Positions 50,063-59,421 of a DNA stretch of 64,000 nt are shown in pieces; the stretch's first letter is position 1; each line of letters opens with the position of its first letter. The notes under the pieces are model-generated. The model did not search any database. It was not told the origin of the DNA and saw only the letters and a list, made by a program, of their open reading frames with translations. The DNA comes from Inquilinus ginsengisoli_A (GTDB taxonomy: Bacteria > Pseudomonadota > Alphaproteobacteria > DSM-16000 > Inquilinaceae), in NCBI RefSeq assembly GCF_031453975.1, contig NZ_JAVDPW010000015.1:62001-126000 (forward strand), written 5' to 3'. The position numbers were made by a program, and so were the translations under genes.

Positions 50063-52552
50063 TCAGGCGACCACTGTCCCCACCCGGCTGCGCCGGCCGT
50101 CGGGGGTGAAGGCGGCGACGCGGAAGCGGGCGCCGGGCGCGGCCGGGACCGGCCCCTCATAGAGCGGCGACTGCGGCGTCGGGTCGGCCTGGCCGGGCTC
50201 GTAGCGCAGGGCGAGGCCCGGCATCTCGGTGCTCAGCACCAGCGTGCCGTCGACCACGGCGCCGCCCACCGGCGGGACACGTGGGGCATAGCCCAGGGCG
50301 GACAGGCGCCAGAGCTCGCGCTGCCCCAGCCGGTTGGCGAAGTCCGACCATTCCGCATCCATCTGCCGGCGCCGCTCGGCCGGGTCCGCCACCGCGGCCC
50401 AGGCGGGGTCGCCGACCCAGGCGCGCTCGGCCACGGCCAGCACGCGGGGCAGGGCGAAATGGTCCAGCCGGTCGCGGCTGGTGATGTGCTCGCTCCACAG
50501 CGTGCCCTGCAGGCCGCGGATATGCTCCAGCCCGTTTGCCGTCGGCCGCAGCTTCGCGGCGAGCTGCTCCGGCGTCGCCAGCCGGCCCAGCGGGTCGCCC
50601 GCCGGCTCCAGGAACGGGTCGGTCGGGCAGAATTCGAAGGCGGCGCGGGTCGAGATGTAGCCGGCCCATTCCTGCCCCGGCTCGTCCGGGTGCTTGGCAT
50701 GGGCGAGATCGAGATACAGCCGGTCGGCCGAGCACAGCACCACCGGCACCCCGGCATTGGCCAGGTGGAAGGCGCAGTCCTCGCGGCCGCGGCCCCAGAT
50801 CGAATCCCAGACATAGATCAGGCAGTCGTCGCGGGCGAAGCCGGGGTCGACCACGATGTCCGGTCCCTGGCCGTGGTCCGGCCCCCGGCCGTGGCCGCGC
50901 AGCGCCGCCTCCTGCCACCCGGCCAGGCCCAGGCCGCGCTCGGCCAGGATAGCGCGCAGCCGGCGGAAGAAGTCGGTCTCCAGGGCGTGCAGGTCGGCCA
51001 GCCCGTGCTGGTCCATGTGGCGGCGGCAGGCGGGCGACCCGGCCCAGACGCCTGATGGCACCTCGTCGGCGCCGACATGGATGTGGGTCAGGGCGGCACC
51101 GGCCTCGGCATACATCGCGGCGATCGAATCCACCACATGGGCGAAGAAGCGGTCGACCGAGGTCATCCCGACGCAGACGACATTGTCGACCCAGCCCTGG
51201 ATCGAGCGGTAGTCGGACCGGTCGTCCGGGTCGGTCAGCAGGAATTCGCCCGCCGCCTCCGGCTGCCCCGCCGCGGCCAGCCGGTCGTGCCGCACCGCCA
51301 TGGCCCGGATCGCGGCGCGGGCGTGGCCGGGCAGCTCGATCTCCGGGATCACGGCGATGTGCCGGTCGGTGGCGTGGCGCAGGATCGCCAGGAAATCGGC
51401 ACGGCTGTAATGGCCGGTGCCCGGCGGCTCGGTCTCGGCGCCGGAGTTGAAGGACGGCTGCAGCCGGTCGGCCTCATCAGGGCTGTGGCCCCGGCGGGCG
51501 CCGATCTCGGTCAGCTCCGGCAGGCCCGGGATCTCCAGCCGCCAGCCCTCATCCTCGGTCAGGTGGAAATGCAGGGTGTTCAGCTTGTACAGCGCCATGA
51601 CGTCGAGCAGCCGGATCACGGTCGCCGCGTCGTGGAAGTTGCGCCCGACATCGAGATGCAGGCCGCGATAGGGGAAGCGCGGCCGGTCGGTGACGGCCAG
51701 GTGCGGCAGCTCGACCGGCCCGCGGCTGCCGGGCGGCACCAGCTGCAGCAGGCTCTGCACCCCGCGCATCACCCCGGCCGGGCCACGGCCGGCGATGCGG
51801 ATGCCGGCGGCGTCGATGACCAGGATGTGGGCCTCGTCGGTCGCCTCCGCCACCTCGGCAATCGGGCCCAGTTCCAGCCGGATCGCCGCGGGATCTGTGC
51901 CGGATGGAAGGGCCAGACCGGCCAGTTTTTCGAGGCCTGCCGCCAGCACCGCGGCCTCGCGCTCCAGCCCCGGCGCCGCGGCGATCGCGGCCGTGGGGTC
52001 GAGCCGGAACCGGCCCGTGCCGACCGTGCTGCGCCAGGGTTTCGGCGTCAGCGGCGCCAGCGCCGTCTCCGGCAGCGCCGCGACGCCCCGATGGGCGGCG
52101 AACAGCGTCGCCGGCGTCTCCGGCGGCACCAAGTCCTCGGTGCCGCGGCTCCAGGCGGCGGGGTCGCGCGGCAGGGTCCGCCGCACCGTGCCGGTCCGCG
52201 GCGGCTGCTCCCGCCCATCCGCGCCGGTCACCACCAGGAAGCAGGTGGCGGGCAGGTGGGTCACCTGCGGCAGGGCGGATTCGCTGACCAGCCGGGCGTG
52301 CCAGCGCCGCTGCCCGGCGGCGCCCGCCGCGGGCCGCAGCCGCCGCAGGTCGCCGTTCAGCCGGTCCAGCGCCAGGTCGCCCTTGAGGCCGTCCGCCGCC
52401 AGCACGTGCCAGACATTGAAGTACAGCGCCCAGGTCGCGCCCGCCGGAATCGGGGTGTCGCCGAGGTCGAGCTGCAATTGGCTGACCGCCCGGCCGTCCG
52501 GCCGCCGCTCCAGCACCTGCCAGATCAACAAGGGTGCGGTTGTGTCCGTCAT
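50063..52552 (-). CDS. Beta-N-acetylhexosaminidase, GH20, no signal peptide
   Basis: It has 829 residues. An N-terminal carbohydrate-binding-like domain (about 1-155) precedes the GH20b domain (175-290) and the TIM-barrel (about 295-700). The catalytic Asp-Glu pair is D496-E497 in HIHVGADEVPSGVW; LDVGRNFHDAATVIRLLD and HLTEDEGWRLEIP are family blocks. A C-terminal CHB_HEX_C-like segment (about 750-829) ends the protein. It has no export signal, so chitobiose or similar beta-hexosaminides are probably imported before cleavage. Divergent from the ROK regulator. Confidence 0.93.
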   Translation of the reverse strand: MTDTTAPLLIWQVLERRPDGRAVSQLQLDLGDTPIPAGATWALYFNVWHVLAADGLKGDLALDRLNGDLRRLRPAAGAAGQRRWHARLVSESALPQVTHLPATCFLVVTGADGREQPPRTGTVRRTLPRDPAAWSRGTEDLVPPETPATLFAAHRGVAALPETALAPLTPKPWRSTVGTGRFRLDPTAAIAAAPGLEREAAVLAAGLEKLAGLALPSGTDPAAIRLELGPIAEVAEATDEAHILVIDAAGIRIAGRGPAGVMRGVQSLLQLVPPGSRGPVELPHLAVTDRPRFPYRGLHLDVGRNFHDAATVIRLLDVMALYKLNTLHFHLTEDEGWRLEIPGLPELTEIGARRGHSPDEADRLQPSFNSGAETEPPGTGHYSRADFLAILRHATDRHIAVIPEIELPGHARAAIRAMAVRHDRLAAAGQPEAAGEFLLTDPDDRSDYRSIQGWVDNVVCVGMTSVDRFFAHVVDSIAAMYAEAGAALTHIHVGADEVPSGVWAGSPACRRHMDQHGLADLHALETDFFRRLRAILAERGLGLAGWQEAALRGHGRGPDHGQGPDIVVDPGFARDDCLIYVWDSIWGRGREDCAFHLANAGVPVVLCSADRLYLDLAHAKHPDEPGQEWAGYISTRAAFEFCPTDPFLEPAGDPLGRLATPEQLAAKLRPTANGLEHIRGLQGTLWSEHITSRDRLDHFALPRVLAVAERAWVGDPAWAAVADPAERRRQMDAEWSDFANRLGQRELWRLSALGYAPRVPPVGGAVVDGTLVLSTEMPGLALRYEPGQADPTPQSPLYEGPVPAAPGARFRVAAFTPDGRRSRVGTVVA

Positions 52553-52596
52553 TCCAGGCCTCGTGTGAATCGGGCGCTTGTCAGATCCAGGCTATT

Positions 52597-52611
52597 AAAT
52601 CTAAATGATTT
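52597..52611. promoter_or_regulatory. Operator-like repeat between GH20 and ROK genes
   Basis: AAATC-TAAAT-GATTT inverted repeat, flanked by TTGTCA (52578-52583) and TGACAA (52611-52616), giving a larger partial symmetry. It is the only AT-rich part of the 79-base divergent gap and is 21 bases before the ROK start. NagC/Mlc-type sites are AT-rich palindromes of similar size. Confidence 0.55.
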
Positions 52612-52631
52612 GACAACTGTCGAGGCCAAAC

Positions 52632-53858
52632 ATGCAGGAGGCCGCCCTCGCGCGCCGTGCGGGCGCCAATCTGGAAGGGGCGAGCGCGCACAACCGGCGG
52701 GTGGTGTTCGACCTGCTGCGCCTGTCCGGGCCCCTGTCGCGGGCGGAGCTGGCGCGCCGCACCGGCCTGTCGTCGCAGACCGTCTCCAACATCATCGAGG
52801 ATTTCGCCGCCGCCGGGCTGGTCGAGACCGGCGCCCGGGTGGCCGGCGGCCGCGGCCAGCCGCCGACGCCCTACCGCATCCGCCCCAGCGGCGGCCATGC
52901 CATCGGCCTGCATCTCGACCACCACGAGGTCCGCGGCGTGGTGGTGGACCTGTCGGGTGCGCCGGTGGGCCGGGCCAAACGCTGGCTGCATGCCGGCGAC
53001 CCCGCCACCCGGGTCTCGACCCTGGCCGATCTGGCGGACGAGCTCGGCCGCGACCTGGCGGCGATCGATCCTGCGGCTCCGGGCCGCGTGCTCGGCATCG
53101 GCCTGGCCATGCCCGGGCCCTTCGGCCTGCCGCTGAAATCGGTGGCGGGGCGGCACGCCGACTGGATCGAATCGGCCGGCGACTACGTGCAGTCCCTGAC
53201 CGAGCGCACCGGGCTGGTGGTCTCGCTCGAGAACGATGCCCGCATGGCGGCGATCGGCGAGCGCATGGCCGGCGCGGCGCGGGGGCTGGAGAATTTCGTC
53301 CAGCTGTTTATCGGCCAGGGCCTCGGCTGCGCCATCGTGGTCGAGGGCGAGGTGGTGCGCGGCGCCGCCCGCAACGCCGGCGAGATCGGCATGCTGCCGG
53401 CGGCGATGTTCGGCACCCCGCCGCCGGACGACATGCCCTTCGCGACGCTGGAGGAGCTGGTGTCGCTGTGGGCCGTCGCCCGCCATCTCGGGCTCGACCC
53501 CGACATGGCCGACCTCCACGACCGGCTGGAGGGCATCCGCAAGGGCGAATCCCCCGCGCTGGCGGACTGGATCGCCATGGCCGCGGACCGGCTGCGCGTC
53601 GCCGTCCACCTGCTGGAGACCCTGTTCGACCCCGAGACGATCCTGCTCGGCGGCCAGCTGTCGGAACCGTTCCTGGAGCGCATCGCGGCGGCGATGACGC
53701 CGCTGCTGCCGTCGCTCAGCCACCGACCGGGGCGGACCCGCCCGCGCCTGATCATCGGCACCGCCGGCCCCTGGGCCGTCGCCATCGGCGCCGCCACCGA
53801 GCCGATCGCCCGCACCTACGCCCCGCGCTTCCAGGCGCTGTTGAATCCAGTGGTCTAG
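52632..53858 (+). CDS. ROK-family transcriptional regulator (NagC-like)
   Basis: It has 408 residues. The winged HTH (about 22-75) is RRVVFDLLRLSGPLSRAELA... LSSQTVSNIIEDFAAAGLVE. The ROK domain follows with FVQLFIGQGLGCAIVVEGEV and AGEIGMLPAAMFG. The usual zinc-binding Cys cluster after AGEIG(H) is absent: GMLPAAMFGTPPPDD replaces it, and no Cys follows. The regulator probably responds to an amino sugar or its disaccharide. Divergent from GH20 and upstream of the importer genes. Confidence 0.9.
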   Translation: MQEAALARRAGANLEGASAHNRRVVFDLLRLSGPLSRAELARRTGLSSQTVSNIIEDFAAAGLVETGARVAGGRGQPPTPYRIRPSGGHAIGLHLDHHEVRGVVVDLSGAPVGRAKRWLHAGDPATRVSTLADLADELGRDLAAIDPAAPGRVLGIGLAMPGPFGLPLKSVAGRHADWIESAGDYVQSLTERTGLVVSLENDARMAAIGERMAGAARGLENFVQLFIGQGLGCAIVVEGEVVRGAARNAGEIGMLPAAMFGTPPPDDMPFATLEELVSLWAVARHLGLDPDMADLHDRLEGIRKGESPALADWIAMAADRLRVAVHLLETLFDPETILLGGQLSEPFLERIAAAMTPLLPSLSHRPGRTRPRLIIGTAGPWAVAIGAATEPIARTYAPRFQALLNPVV

Positions 53859-53869
53859 TCCACTTTGTG

Positions 53870-53899
53870 TTGACAAGCGGTTCGGGGCCGGGTCACGAT
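53870..53899 (+). promoter_or_regulatory. Candidate promoter of the chitobiose-type ABC operon
   Basis: TTGACA at 53870-53875, an 18-base spacer, and CACGAT at 53894-53899 as a weak -10. It lies in the 95-base gap between the ROK stop and the binding-protein start; AT-rich ATTAATTCGAAATGAATGAA follows. Confidence 0.45.
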
Positions 53900-53953
53900 T
53901 AATTCGAAATGAATGAATAAAACGGTCGGTCCAACCATTTGCCGGGGGGCAAC

Positions 53954-55603
53954 ATGCAGTTCTGGAAATCCACCGTCATCGCCGCCCTGACGCTAGGGGC
54001 GCCAGCCGCGGCTCTCGCCGAAACCGTGCTGACCCTCCACATGGAGGAGCAGAGCGCCTGGGTGCGCAACTTCAACCCGTATAATCTCGGTTCGCGCCGC
54101 GCCAGCACGGTCGACCTGATCTACGAGCCGCTGGTGATCTTCAACCCGATGGAGGGCGGCAAGCCCTATTACCGCCTGGCCACCGGCCTGACCTTCTCCG
54201 ACGATCTGAAGGCGGTCACTTACACCCTGCGCGACGGGGTGAAATGGTCTGACGGCCAGCCCTTCACCGCCGACGACGTGAAGTATTCGATCGATCTCGC
54301 GCGCGGCAACCCGGCGGTCGACGCCTACGGCATGGCCGATGCGGTGGAGTCGGTCGACGTGGTCGACCCGCACACGGTGACGATCCACCTGAAATCCGTG
54401 GATTCGACCTTCCCCGAGACCTTCAGCGACGTGCCGATCGTCCCGAAGCATGTCTGGTCGGCCATTCCGGACCCGATCGCCACCGCCAACGAGACCCCGG
54501 TGGGCACTGGCCCGATGACCGAGATCCGGCGTTTCACCACCCAGGTCTACGAGCAGTGCCGCAATCCGAACTACTGGGATGCCGCCTCGCTGAAGATCGA
54601 CTGCCTGAAGTTCCCGCAGATCGCCGGCAACGACCAGACCCTGGCGATCGCGCAGAGCGGCGACCTCGACTGGTTCGGCTCGTTCCTGCCGGACATCGAG
54701 AAGACCTACGTCGCCAAGGACCCGGCCAACCACCATTACTGGCAGCCGCCGGCCGAGACCGTGTCACTCGTGTTCAACCTGAAGGCGGAGAACGAGGGCA
54801 ACCGCGAGGCCTTCAACGACCTGGCCTTCCGCCAGGCCGTCAGCCTGGCGATGGACCGGGACTCGATGGTCAACGTCGCCGGCTATGGCTACCCCACGGC
54901 CAACGCCCACGCCAGCGGCCTGCCGCCCCGCTTTGAGGTCTGGCGCAGCAAGACCGATCCGGCGCAGTGGGACGCCTTCATGCATTACGACGTCGAGAAG
55001 GCGAAGGCGCTGCTCGACGCCGCCGGCTACAAGGCGGGGGCCGACGGCATGCGCACCACCCCGTCGGGCAAGGCGATCTCGTTCAAGATCCTGGTGCCGA
55101 ACGGCTGGACCGACTGGATCGACGACAGCCAGATCGCGATCGAGGGGCTGCGCGCCATCGGCATCGACGCCGGCGTCGAGACGCCGGAGCTGGAGCAGCG
55201 GACGACCGCGATGATCGGGGGCTCGTTCGACGCCGGCCTCGGCTCGACCCTGGACGGGGCGACGCCGTTCAAGTTCTACAACGACACCTACAATTCGAAG
55301 AGCGGCGGCCGGGTCGAGGGTGGGTCCGCCCGCTACGCCAACCCCGACCTCGACGCGGCCCTGGCGGCGTTCCGCGACACCACCGACAGCGCCAGGCAGC
55401 ATGAGCTGATGGGCAAGGTGCAGGACATCGTCTCCGCCAACCTGCCGGTCATCCCGTTGTTCAACAACCCGACCTGGTACCAGTACTCGACGAAGCGGTT
55501 CACCGGCTGGGCGACGCCGGACAACCCCTTCGCGGTGCCGGAGAACCATGACGGCGTGCACACCCGCATCCTGCACCTGCTGGCCCTGCGCCCGGTGCAG
55601 TAG
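53954..55603 (+). CDS. Family 5 ABC substrate-binding protein (oligosaccharide/peptide type)
   Basis: It has 549 residues from ATG 53954 (GGGGGG upstream). Signal peptide MQFWKSTVIAALTLGAPAAALA/ET. The mature start TVLTLHMEEQSAWVRNFNPY and SRRASTVDLIYEPLVIFNP fit the group that includes chitobiose and cello-oligosaccharide binding proteins of family 5. VGTGPMTEIRRFTTQVYEQC and AMDRDSMVNVAGYG are family blocks. With the neighbouring GH20 and ROK genes, chitobiose or another N-acetylhexosaminide is a likely ligand. Confidence 0.9.
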   Translation: MQFWKSTVIAALTLGAPAAALAETVLTLHMEEQSAWVRNFNPYNLGSRRASTVDLIYEPLVIFNPMEGGKPYYRLATGLTFSDDLKAVTYTLRDGVKWSDGQPFTADDVKYSIDLARGNPAVDAYGMADAVESVDVVDPHTVTIHLKSVDSTFPETFSDVPIVPKHVWSAIPDPIATANETPVGTGPMTEIRRFTTQVYEQCRNPNYWDAASLKIDCLKFPQIAGNDQTLAIAQSGDLDWFGSFLPDIEKTYVAKDPANHHYWQPPAETVSLVFNLKAENEGNREAFNDLAFRQAVSLAMDRDSMVNVAGYGYPTANAHASGLPPRFEVWRSKTDPAQWDAFMHYDVEKAKALLDAAGYKAGADGMRTTPSGKAISFKILVPNGWTDWIDDSQIAIEGLRAIGIDAGVETPELEQRTTAMIGGSFDAGLGSTLDGATPFKFYNDTYNSKSGGRVEGGSARYANPDLDAALAAFRDTTDSARQHELMGKVQDIVSANLPVIPLFNNPTWYQYSTKRFTGWATPDNPFAVPENHDGVHTRILHLLALRPVQ

Positions 55604-55630
55604 GCCGTCCGGCGAGGGGGGAGGCCGGCG

Positions 55631-55709
55631 CCACCCCCTCACCCGACGCCCTTCCTCCGGGGGGAGGGATGGGCCCGGCGCCAGCGGCGACGGAAGGGTG
55701 AGGGGGTGG
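55631..55709. repeat. GC-rich hairpin repeat (related in style to family C)
   Basis: CCACCCCCTCACCC (55631-55644) pairs with GGGTGAGGGGGTGG near 55696-55709; the inside contains CCTTCCTCCGGGGGGAGGG and GGCGCC hairpins. It is not identical to the family C arms but has the same CCCCCTC theme. Lies between the binding-protein and permease genes, as family C copies 1 and 3 do. Confidence 0.75.
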
Positions 55710-55773
55710 AACGCCGGCGGGTGACAGGACGACCCCATCAGCACAGCCTTGATCCGACCGGCTGGGAGGCCGC

Positions 55774-56757
55774 ATGCGCGTTCCATACCGACGCCTGCTG
55801 ATCTACGCCATCGCCTTCGCGGTCGCGATCGTGATGAACTTCCTGCTGCCGCGGCTGATGCCGGGCAGCCCGGTCGACGCGATGATCGCCCAGTTCGGCA
55901 AGCGCGCCACCCCGGCGATGATCGAGGCGATCAAGATGCGCTTCGGCCAGGGCGACGCCACACTGCTGGAGCAGTTCTGGGTCTACCTCAAGGGCATCGC
56001 CAGCCTCGATCTCGGCGTCTCGACCAAATACTACCCGCAGACGGTGGTCGAGGTGCTGGGCCGGTCGATCGGTTGGACCGGGCTTCTGGTCACCACCTCG
56101 ATCGTGTTCAGCTTCGCCCTCGGCAGCCTGCTCGGCACCGTCTCCGCCTGGCGCCGCGGCAGCAAGTTCGACGGCATCGTCTCGCCCGTCGCCGTGGTGC
56201 TGCTGGCGCTGCCGCCGGTGGTGATCGCGATCTGCGCCCTGTTCCTGTTCGCGGTCAGCCTGCGCTGGCTGCCGCTCGGCTACGCCTGGGACCCGGCGCT
56301 GGACCCCGGCCTGTCCTTCGCCTTCCTCGGCAGCGTCGCCTGGCACGCCATCCTGCCGGTCTTCACCCTGTCGCTGTTCCTGATCGGGGACTTCCAGGCG
56401 ACGATGCGGAACAACATGATCTCGGTGCTGGGCGAGGACTACATCACCATGGCCCGGGCCAAGGGGCTCAGCGAGACCAGTGTCATGTTCAGCTACGCCG
56501 CCCGCAACGCGGTGCTGCCGAACCTGACCAGCCTGGCGCTGGCGCTGGGCAGCGTGTTCGGCGGGTCGATCGTCACCGAGGTGGTGTTCAACTATCCCGG
56601 CCTCGGCCTCACCCTGTTCCAGGCGGCGATCTCACGCGACTATCCGGTGATCCAGGGCCAGCTGCTGATCATGACCCTGGCGACGCTGGCGGCCAACCTC
56701 GCGGTCGACATCGCCTATCTCTGGCTCGACCCCCGGCTCCGGGACCAGCCGGCATGA
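55774..56757 (+). CDS. Peptide/oligosaccharide-type ABC transporter permease (DppB family)
   Basis: It has 327 residues. FLLPRLMPGSPVDAMIAQFG is the N-terminal family segment, EDYITMARAKGLSETSVMFS the coupling loop, and IVTEVVFNYPGLGLTLFQAAI the C-terminal block. It overlaps the next permease by 4 bases. Confidence 0.93.
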   Translation: MRVPYRRLLIYAIAFAVAIVMNFLLPRLMPGSPVDAMIAQFGKRATPAMIEAIKMRFGQGDATLLEQFWVYLKGIASLDLGVSTKYYPQTVVEVLGRSIGWTGLLVTTSIVFSFALGSLLGTVSAWRRGSKFDGIVSPVAVVLLALPPVVIAICALFLFAVSLRWLPLGYAWDPALDPGLSFAFLGSVAWHAILPVFTLSLFLIGDFQATMRNNMISVLGEDYITMARAKGLSETSVMFSYAARNAVLPNLTSLALALGSVFGGSIVTEVVFNYPGLGLTLFQAAISRDYPVIQGQLLIMTLATLAANLAVDIAYLWLDPRLRDQPA

Positions 56758-57653
56758 CCGGCCTGATGCAACGGCTGTGGCGCCAGAAGAAGGTGACGAT
56801 CGGCCTGGCCATCGTCCTGGCCTTCGTGCTGATCGCAGTCTTCGCCCCGCTGATCGCGCCCTACGACCCCTCCGCGCGGGTCGGGCGGCCGCATGAGGCG
56901 CCCAGCGCCGAGCACCTGCTGGGCACCACCCGGGTGGGGCGCGACGTGCTCAGCCAGCTGGTCTGGGGCGCCCGCACCTCGCTGCTGGTCGGCTTCGCCG
57001 GCGGCATCGTCATCACCGTGATCGGCACCGCGGTCGGGCTGATCGGCGGCTATCGCGGCGGGCGGCTGGACGAGGTGCTGGACCTCGCCACCAACGTGGT
57101 GCTGGTGATCCCGAATCTGCCGCTGCTGATCATGCTCGCCGCCTTCCTCGGCAATGCCGGGATCGGCGCCATCGTCACCATCGTGGCGCTGACCTCCTGG
57201 CCCTGGGGGGCGCGCGTGACGCGGGCCCAGACCCTGGCGCTGCGCCACCGCGAATTCGTGCTGGCGGCGCGGCTGGTGGGCGAGCCGACCTGGCGCATCG
57301 TCGGGGTCGAGATCCTGCCCAACCTGGCCTCGATCATCGGCATCAACCTGGTCGGCAGCATCATCTACGCCGTGGTCGCCCAGGTGACGCTGGAATATCT
57401 CGGCTTCGGCGACCCGCTCGGCGTCTCCTGGGGCCGGATGCTGTACAATGCCCAGAACGCCTCGGCGATCACGGTCGGGGCGTGGTGGGACATCATGACC
57501 CCCTGCGCCGCCATCGCCCTGCTCGGCCTCGGCCTGGCCCTGATCAACTTCACCCTGGACGAGGTGGCGAACCCGCAGCTGCGCTCCGGCCCCGCCTTGA
57601 CCCGCTGGCTGCGTCTGGTCGACCGGCGCCGCCGCGAGAGGAAGCCGGCATGA
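56754..57653 (+). CDS. Peptide/oligosaccharide-type ABC transporter permease (DppC family)
   Basis: It has 299 residues from ATG 56754. HLLGTTRVGRDVLSQLVWGA (DppC marker), REFVLAARLVGEPTWRIVGV coupling loop, and VTLEYLGFGDPLGVSWGRML. The C-terminal tail is basic (DRRRRERKPA). ATGA overlaps with genes on both sides. Confidence 0.93.
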   Translation: MTGLMQRLWRQKKVTIGLAIVLAFVLIAVFAPLIAPYDPSARVGRPHEAPSAEHLLGTTRVGRDVLSQLVWGARTSLLVGFAGGIVITVIGTAVGLIGGYRGGRLDEVLDLATNVVLVIPNLPLLIMLAAFLGNAGIGAIVTIVALTSWPWGARVTRAQTLALRHREFVLAARLVGEPTWRIVGVEILPNLASIIGINLVGSIIYAVVAQVTLEYLGFGDPLGVSWGRMLYNAQNASAITVGAWWDIMTPCAAIALLGLGLALINFTLDEVANPQLRSGPALTRWLRLVDRRRRERKPA

Positions 57654-58501
57654 CCGCGCCGCTGCTGGAGGTCCGCGACCTCGTGATCGAATACCTGCTC
57701 GACAAGGGATCCTTCGTCGCGGTCGACACCGTCTCCTTCGAGATCGGGCGCGGCGAGATCTTCGGCCTGGCCGGCGAATCCGGCTGCGGCAAGAGCACCA
57801 TCGCCTATGCCATCACCCAGCTGCCGCGGCCGCCGGCCTGGGTGCGGCAGGGCGAGATCCGATTCGACGGCACCGACCTGCTGCGTCTCGACGAGGCGTC
57901 GCTGCAGAAACTGCGCTGGCGCCGCATCGGCATGGTGTTCCAGAGCGCGATGAACTCGCTCAATCCGCTGCTGCGGATCGAGCGCCAGTTCTTCGACGTG
58001 CTGTACCGCCACACCGGCTGCAGCCGGGCGGAAGGGCGGGCGAAAGCCGAGGCGATGCTGCGGTTGGTGGGCATCGACCCCAAGCGGGTCGGCGACTATC
58101 CCCACCAGTTCTCCGGCGGCATGCGCCAGCGGCTGGTGATCGCCATCTGCCTGGCGCTGGAACCCGACCTGATCATCATGGACGAGCCGACCACAGCGCT
58201 CGACGTCGTGGTCCAGCGCGAGATCCTGCAGCAGATCTGCGACCTGCAGGCGCGGCTCGGCTTCTCCGTCCTGTTCATCACCCACGACCTGCACCTGATG
58301 TCGCAGTTCTGCGACCGCATCGCGGTGATGCTGACCGGGCGGATCGTCGAGCAGGGGCCGGTCGACCAGATCACCCGGGCGCCGCAGCACGACTACACCC
58401 GCCGGCTGTGGGACGCGATCCCGCGCCTGCCGGCGGCGGCGGCCGTGGAGGGTGGGACGGGCGCGCCGGCGGATGCGTTGCGGGAGCGGACCCTGTCATG
58501 A
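57650..58501 (+). CDS. Peptide/oligosaccharide-type ABC ATPase (DppD family)
   Basis: It has 283 residues. GESGCGKS (about residues 42-49), QSAMNSLNPLLRIERQF, FSGGMRQRL, LIIMDEPTTALD and a HDYTRRLWDAIP tail. The tail normally carries Cys residues that bind Fe-S in some Dpp ATPases; here none is seen. Overlaps the next gene by 4 bases. Confidence 0.93.
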   Translation: MTAPLLEVRDLVIEYLLDKGSFVAVDTVSFEIGRGEIFGLAGESGCGKSTIAYAITQLPRPPAWVRQGEIRFDGTDLLRLDEASLQKLRWRRIGMVFQSAMNSLNPLLRIERQFFDVLYRHTGCSRAEGRAKAEAMLRLVGIDPKRVGDYPHQFSGGMRQRLVIAICLALEPDLIIMDEPTTALDVVVQREILQQICDLQARLGFSVLFITHDLHLMSQFCDRIAVMLTGRIVEQGPVDQITRAPQHDYTRRLWDAIPRLPAAAAVEGGTGAPADALRERTLS

Positions 58502-59421
58502 CCGAAGCCGCCCTTCTCGAACTGCAGGGCGTCGGCATGCGCTTCGGCGCCGGCGACCATGCGGTCACCGCGCTGCGCGACGTCACCTTCCGGCTGCAGC
58601 CCGGCCGCGCCATCGCGCTGGTCGGCGAATCCGGCTGCGGCAAGACCACCTGCGCCCGGCTGATAGCGGGCCTGTACCGGCCGACCGAGGGCCAGGTCCG
58701 GTTCCGCGGCACCGATGTGACGGCCCAGGCCGGGCGGGCGGGGGAGTTGGCCTATCGCCGCGCGGTGCAGATGATCTTCCAGGATCCCTTCGCCTCGCTG
58801 AACCCGGTGTTCAACGTCTCGCACCACCTGTCCCGGCCGATCCGGCTGCACGGGCATGCCGCCACGGCCAAGGCGGTCGAGGCCCGGGTGGCGGAGCTGC
58901 TGCGCTGGGTCGGGCTCGACCCCGACATCGCCGCGATCAAGTTTCCGCACCAGCTCAGCGGCGGCCAGCGCCAGCGGGTCAACATCGCCCGCGCTTTGGC
59001 GGTGGAGCCGGAGATCCTGGTGGCGGACGAGCCGACCTCGATGCTCGATGTCTCGATCCGGCTCGACATCTTGAAGCTGCTGGCCGAGACCAAGGCGGCG
59101 CGCGGCCTGGCCATGCTGTACATCACCCATGACATCGCCACGGCGGCGCATGTGGCGGAGGAGATCGTGGTGATGTTCGCCGGCCAGATGGTGGAGTGGG
59201 GCGACACCGCGGCGGTGACCGGCGCGCCGCGCCACCCCTACACCCAGCTGCTGCTCTCGGCAGTGCCCGACCCCGACGTCAAGCTGCGCGGCACCGGCAG
59301 CGGCGCCTTCCAGGCCAGGGCCGAGGCAATCCGCACCGCCAGCCGGCAGGCGACGGACAGCATCGTCACCGTCGGCCCGAACCACTTCATGCGCGCGGCG
59401 CCGGGGCTGTCGCTGCAGTAG
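58498..59421 (+). CDS. Peptide/oligosaccharide-type ABC ATPase (DppF family)
   Basis: It has 307 residues. GESGCGKT near residue 41, FQDPFASLNPVFNVSHHL, LSGGQRQRV, ILVADEPTSMLD, HPYTQLLLSAVP. Residues SIVTVGPNHFMRAAP at the end are a short conserved tail that also ends the fused ATPase at 36941 (VGPDHF). Its last 35 bases overlap the convergent azoreductase gene. Confidence 0.93.
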   Translation: MTEAALLELQGVGMRFGAGDHAVTALRDVTFRLQPGRAIALVGESGCGKTTCARLIAGLYRPTEGQVRFRGTDVTAQAGRAGELAYRRAVQMIFQDPFASLNPVFNVSHHLSRPIRLHGHAATAKAVEARVAELLRWVGLDPDIAAIKFPHQLSGGQRQRVNIARALAVEPEILVADEPTSMLDVSIRLDILKLLAETKAARGLAMLYITHDIATAAHVAEEIVVMFAGQMVEWGDTAAVTGAPRHPYTQLLLSAVPDPDVKLRGTGSGAFQARAEAIRTASRQATDSIVTVGPNHFMRAAPGLSLQ

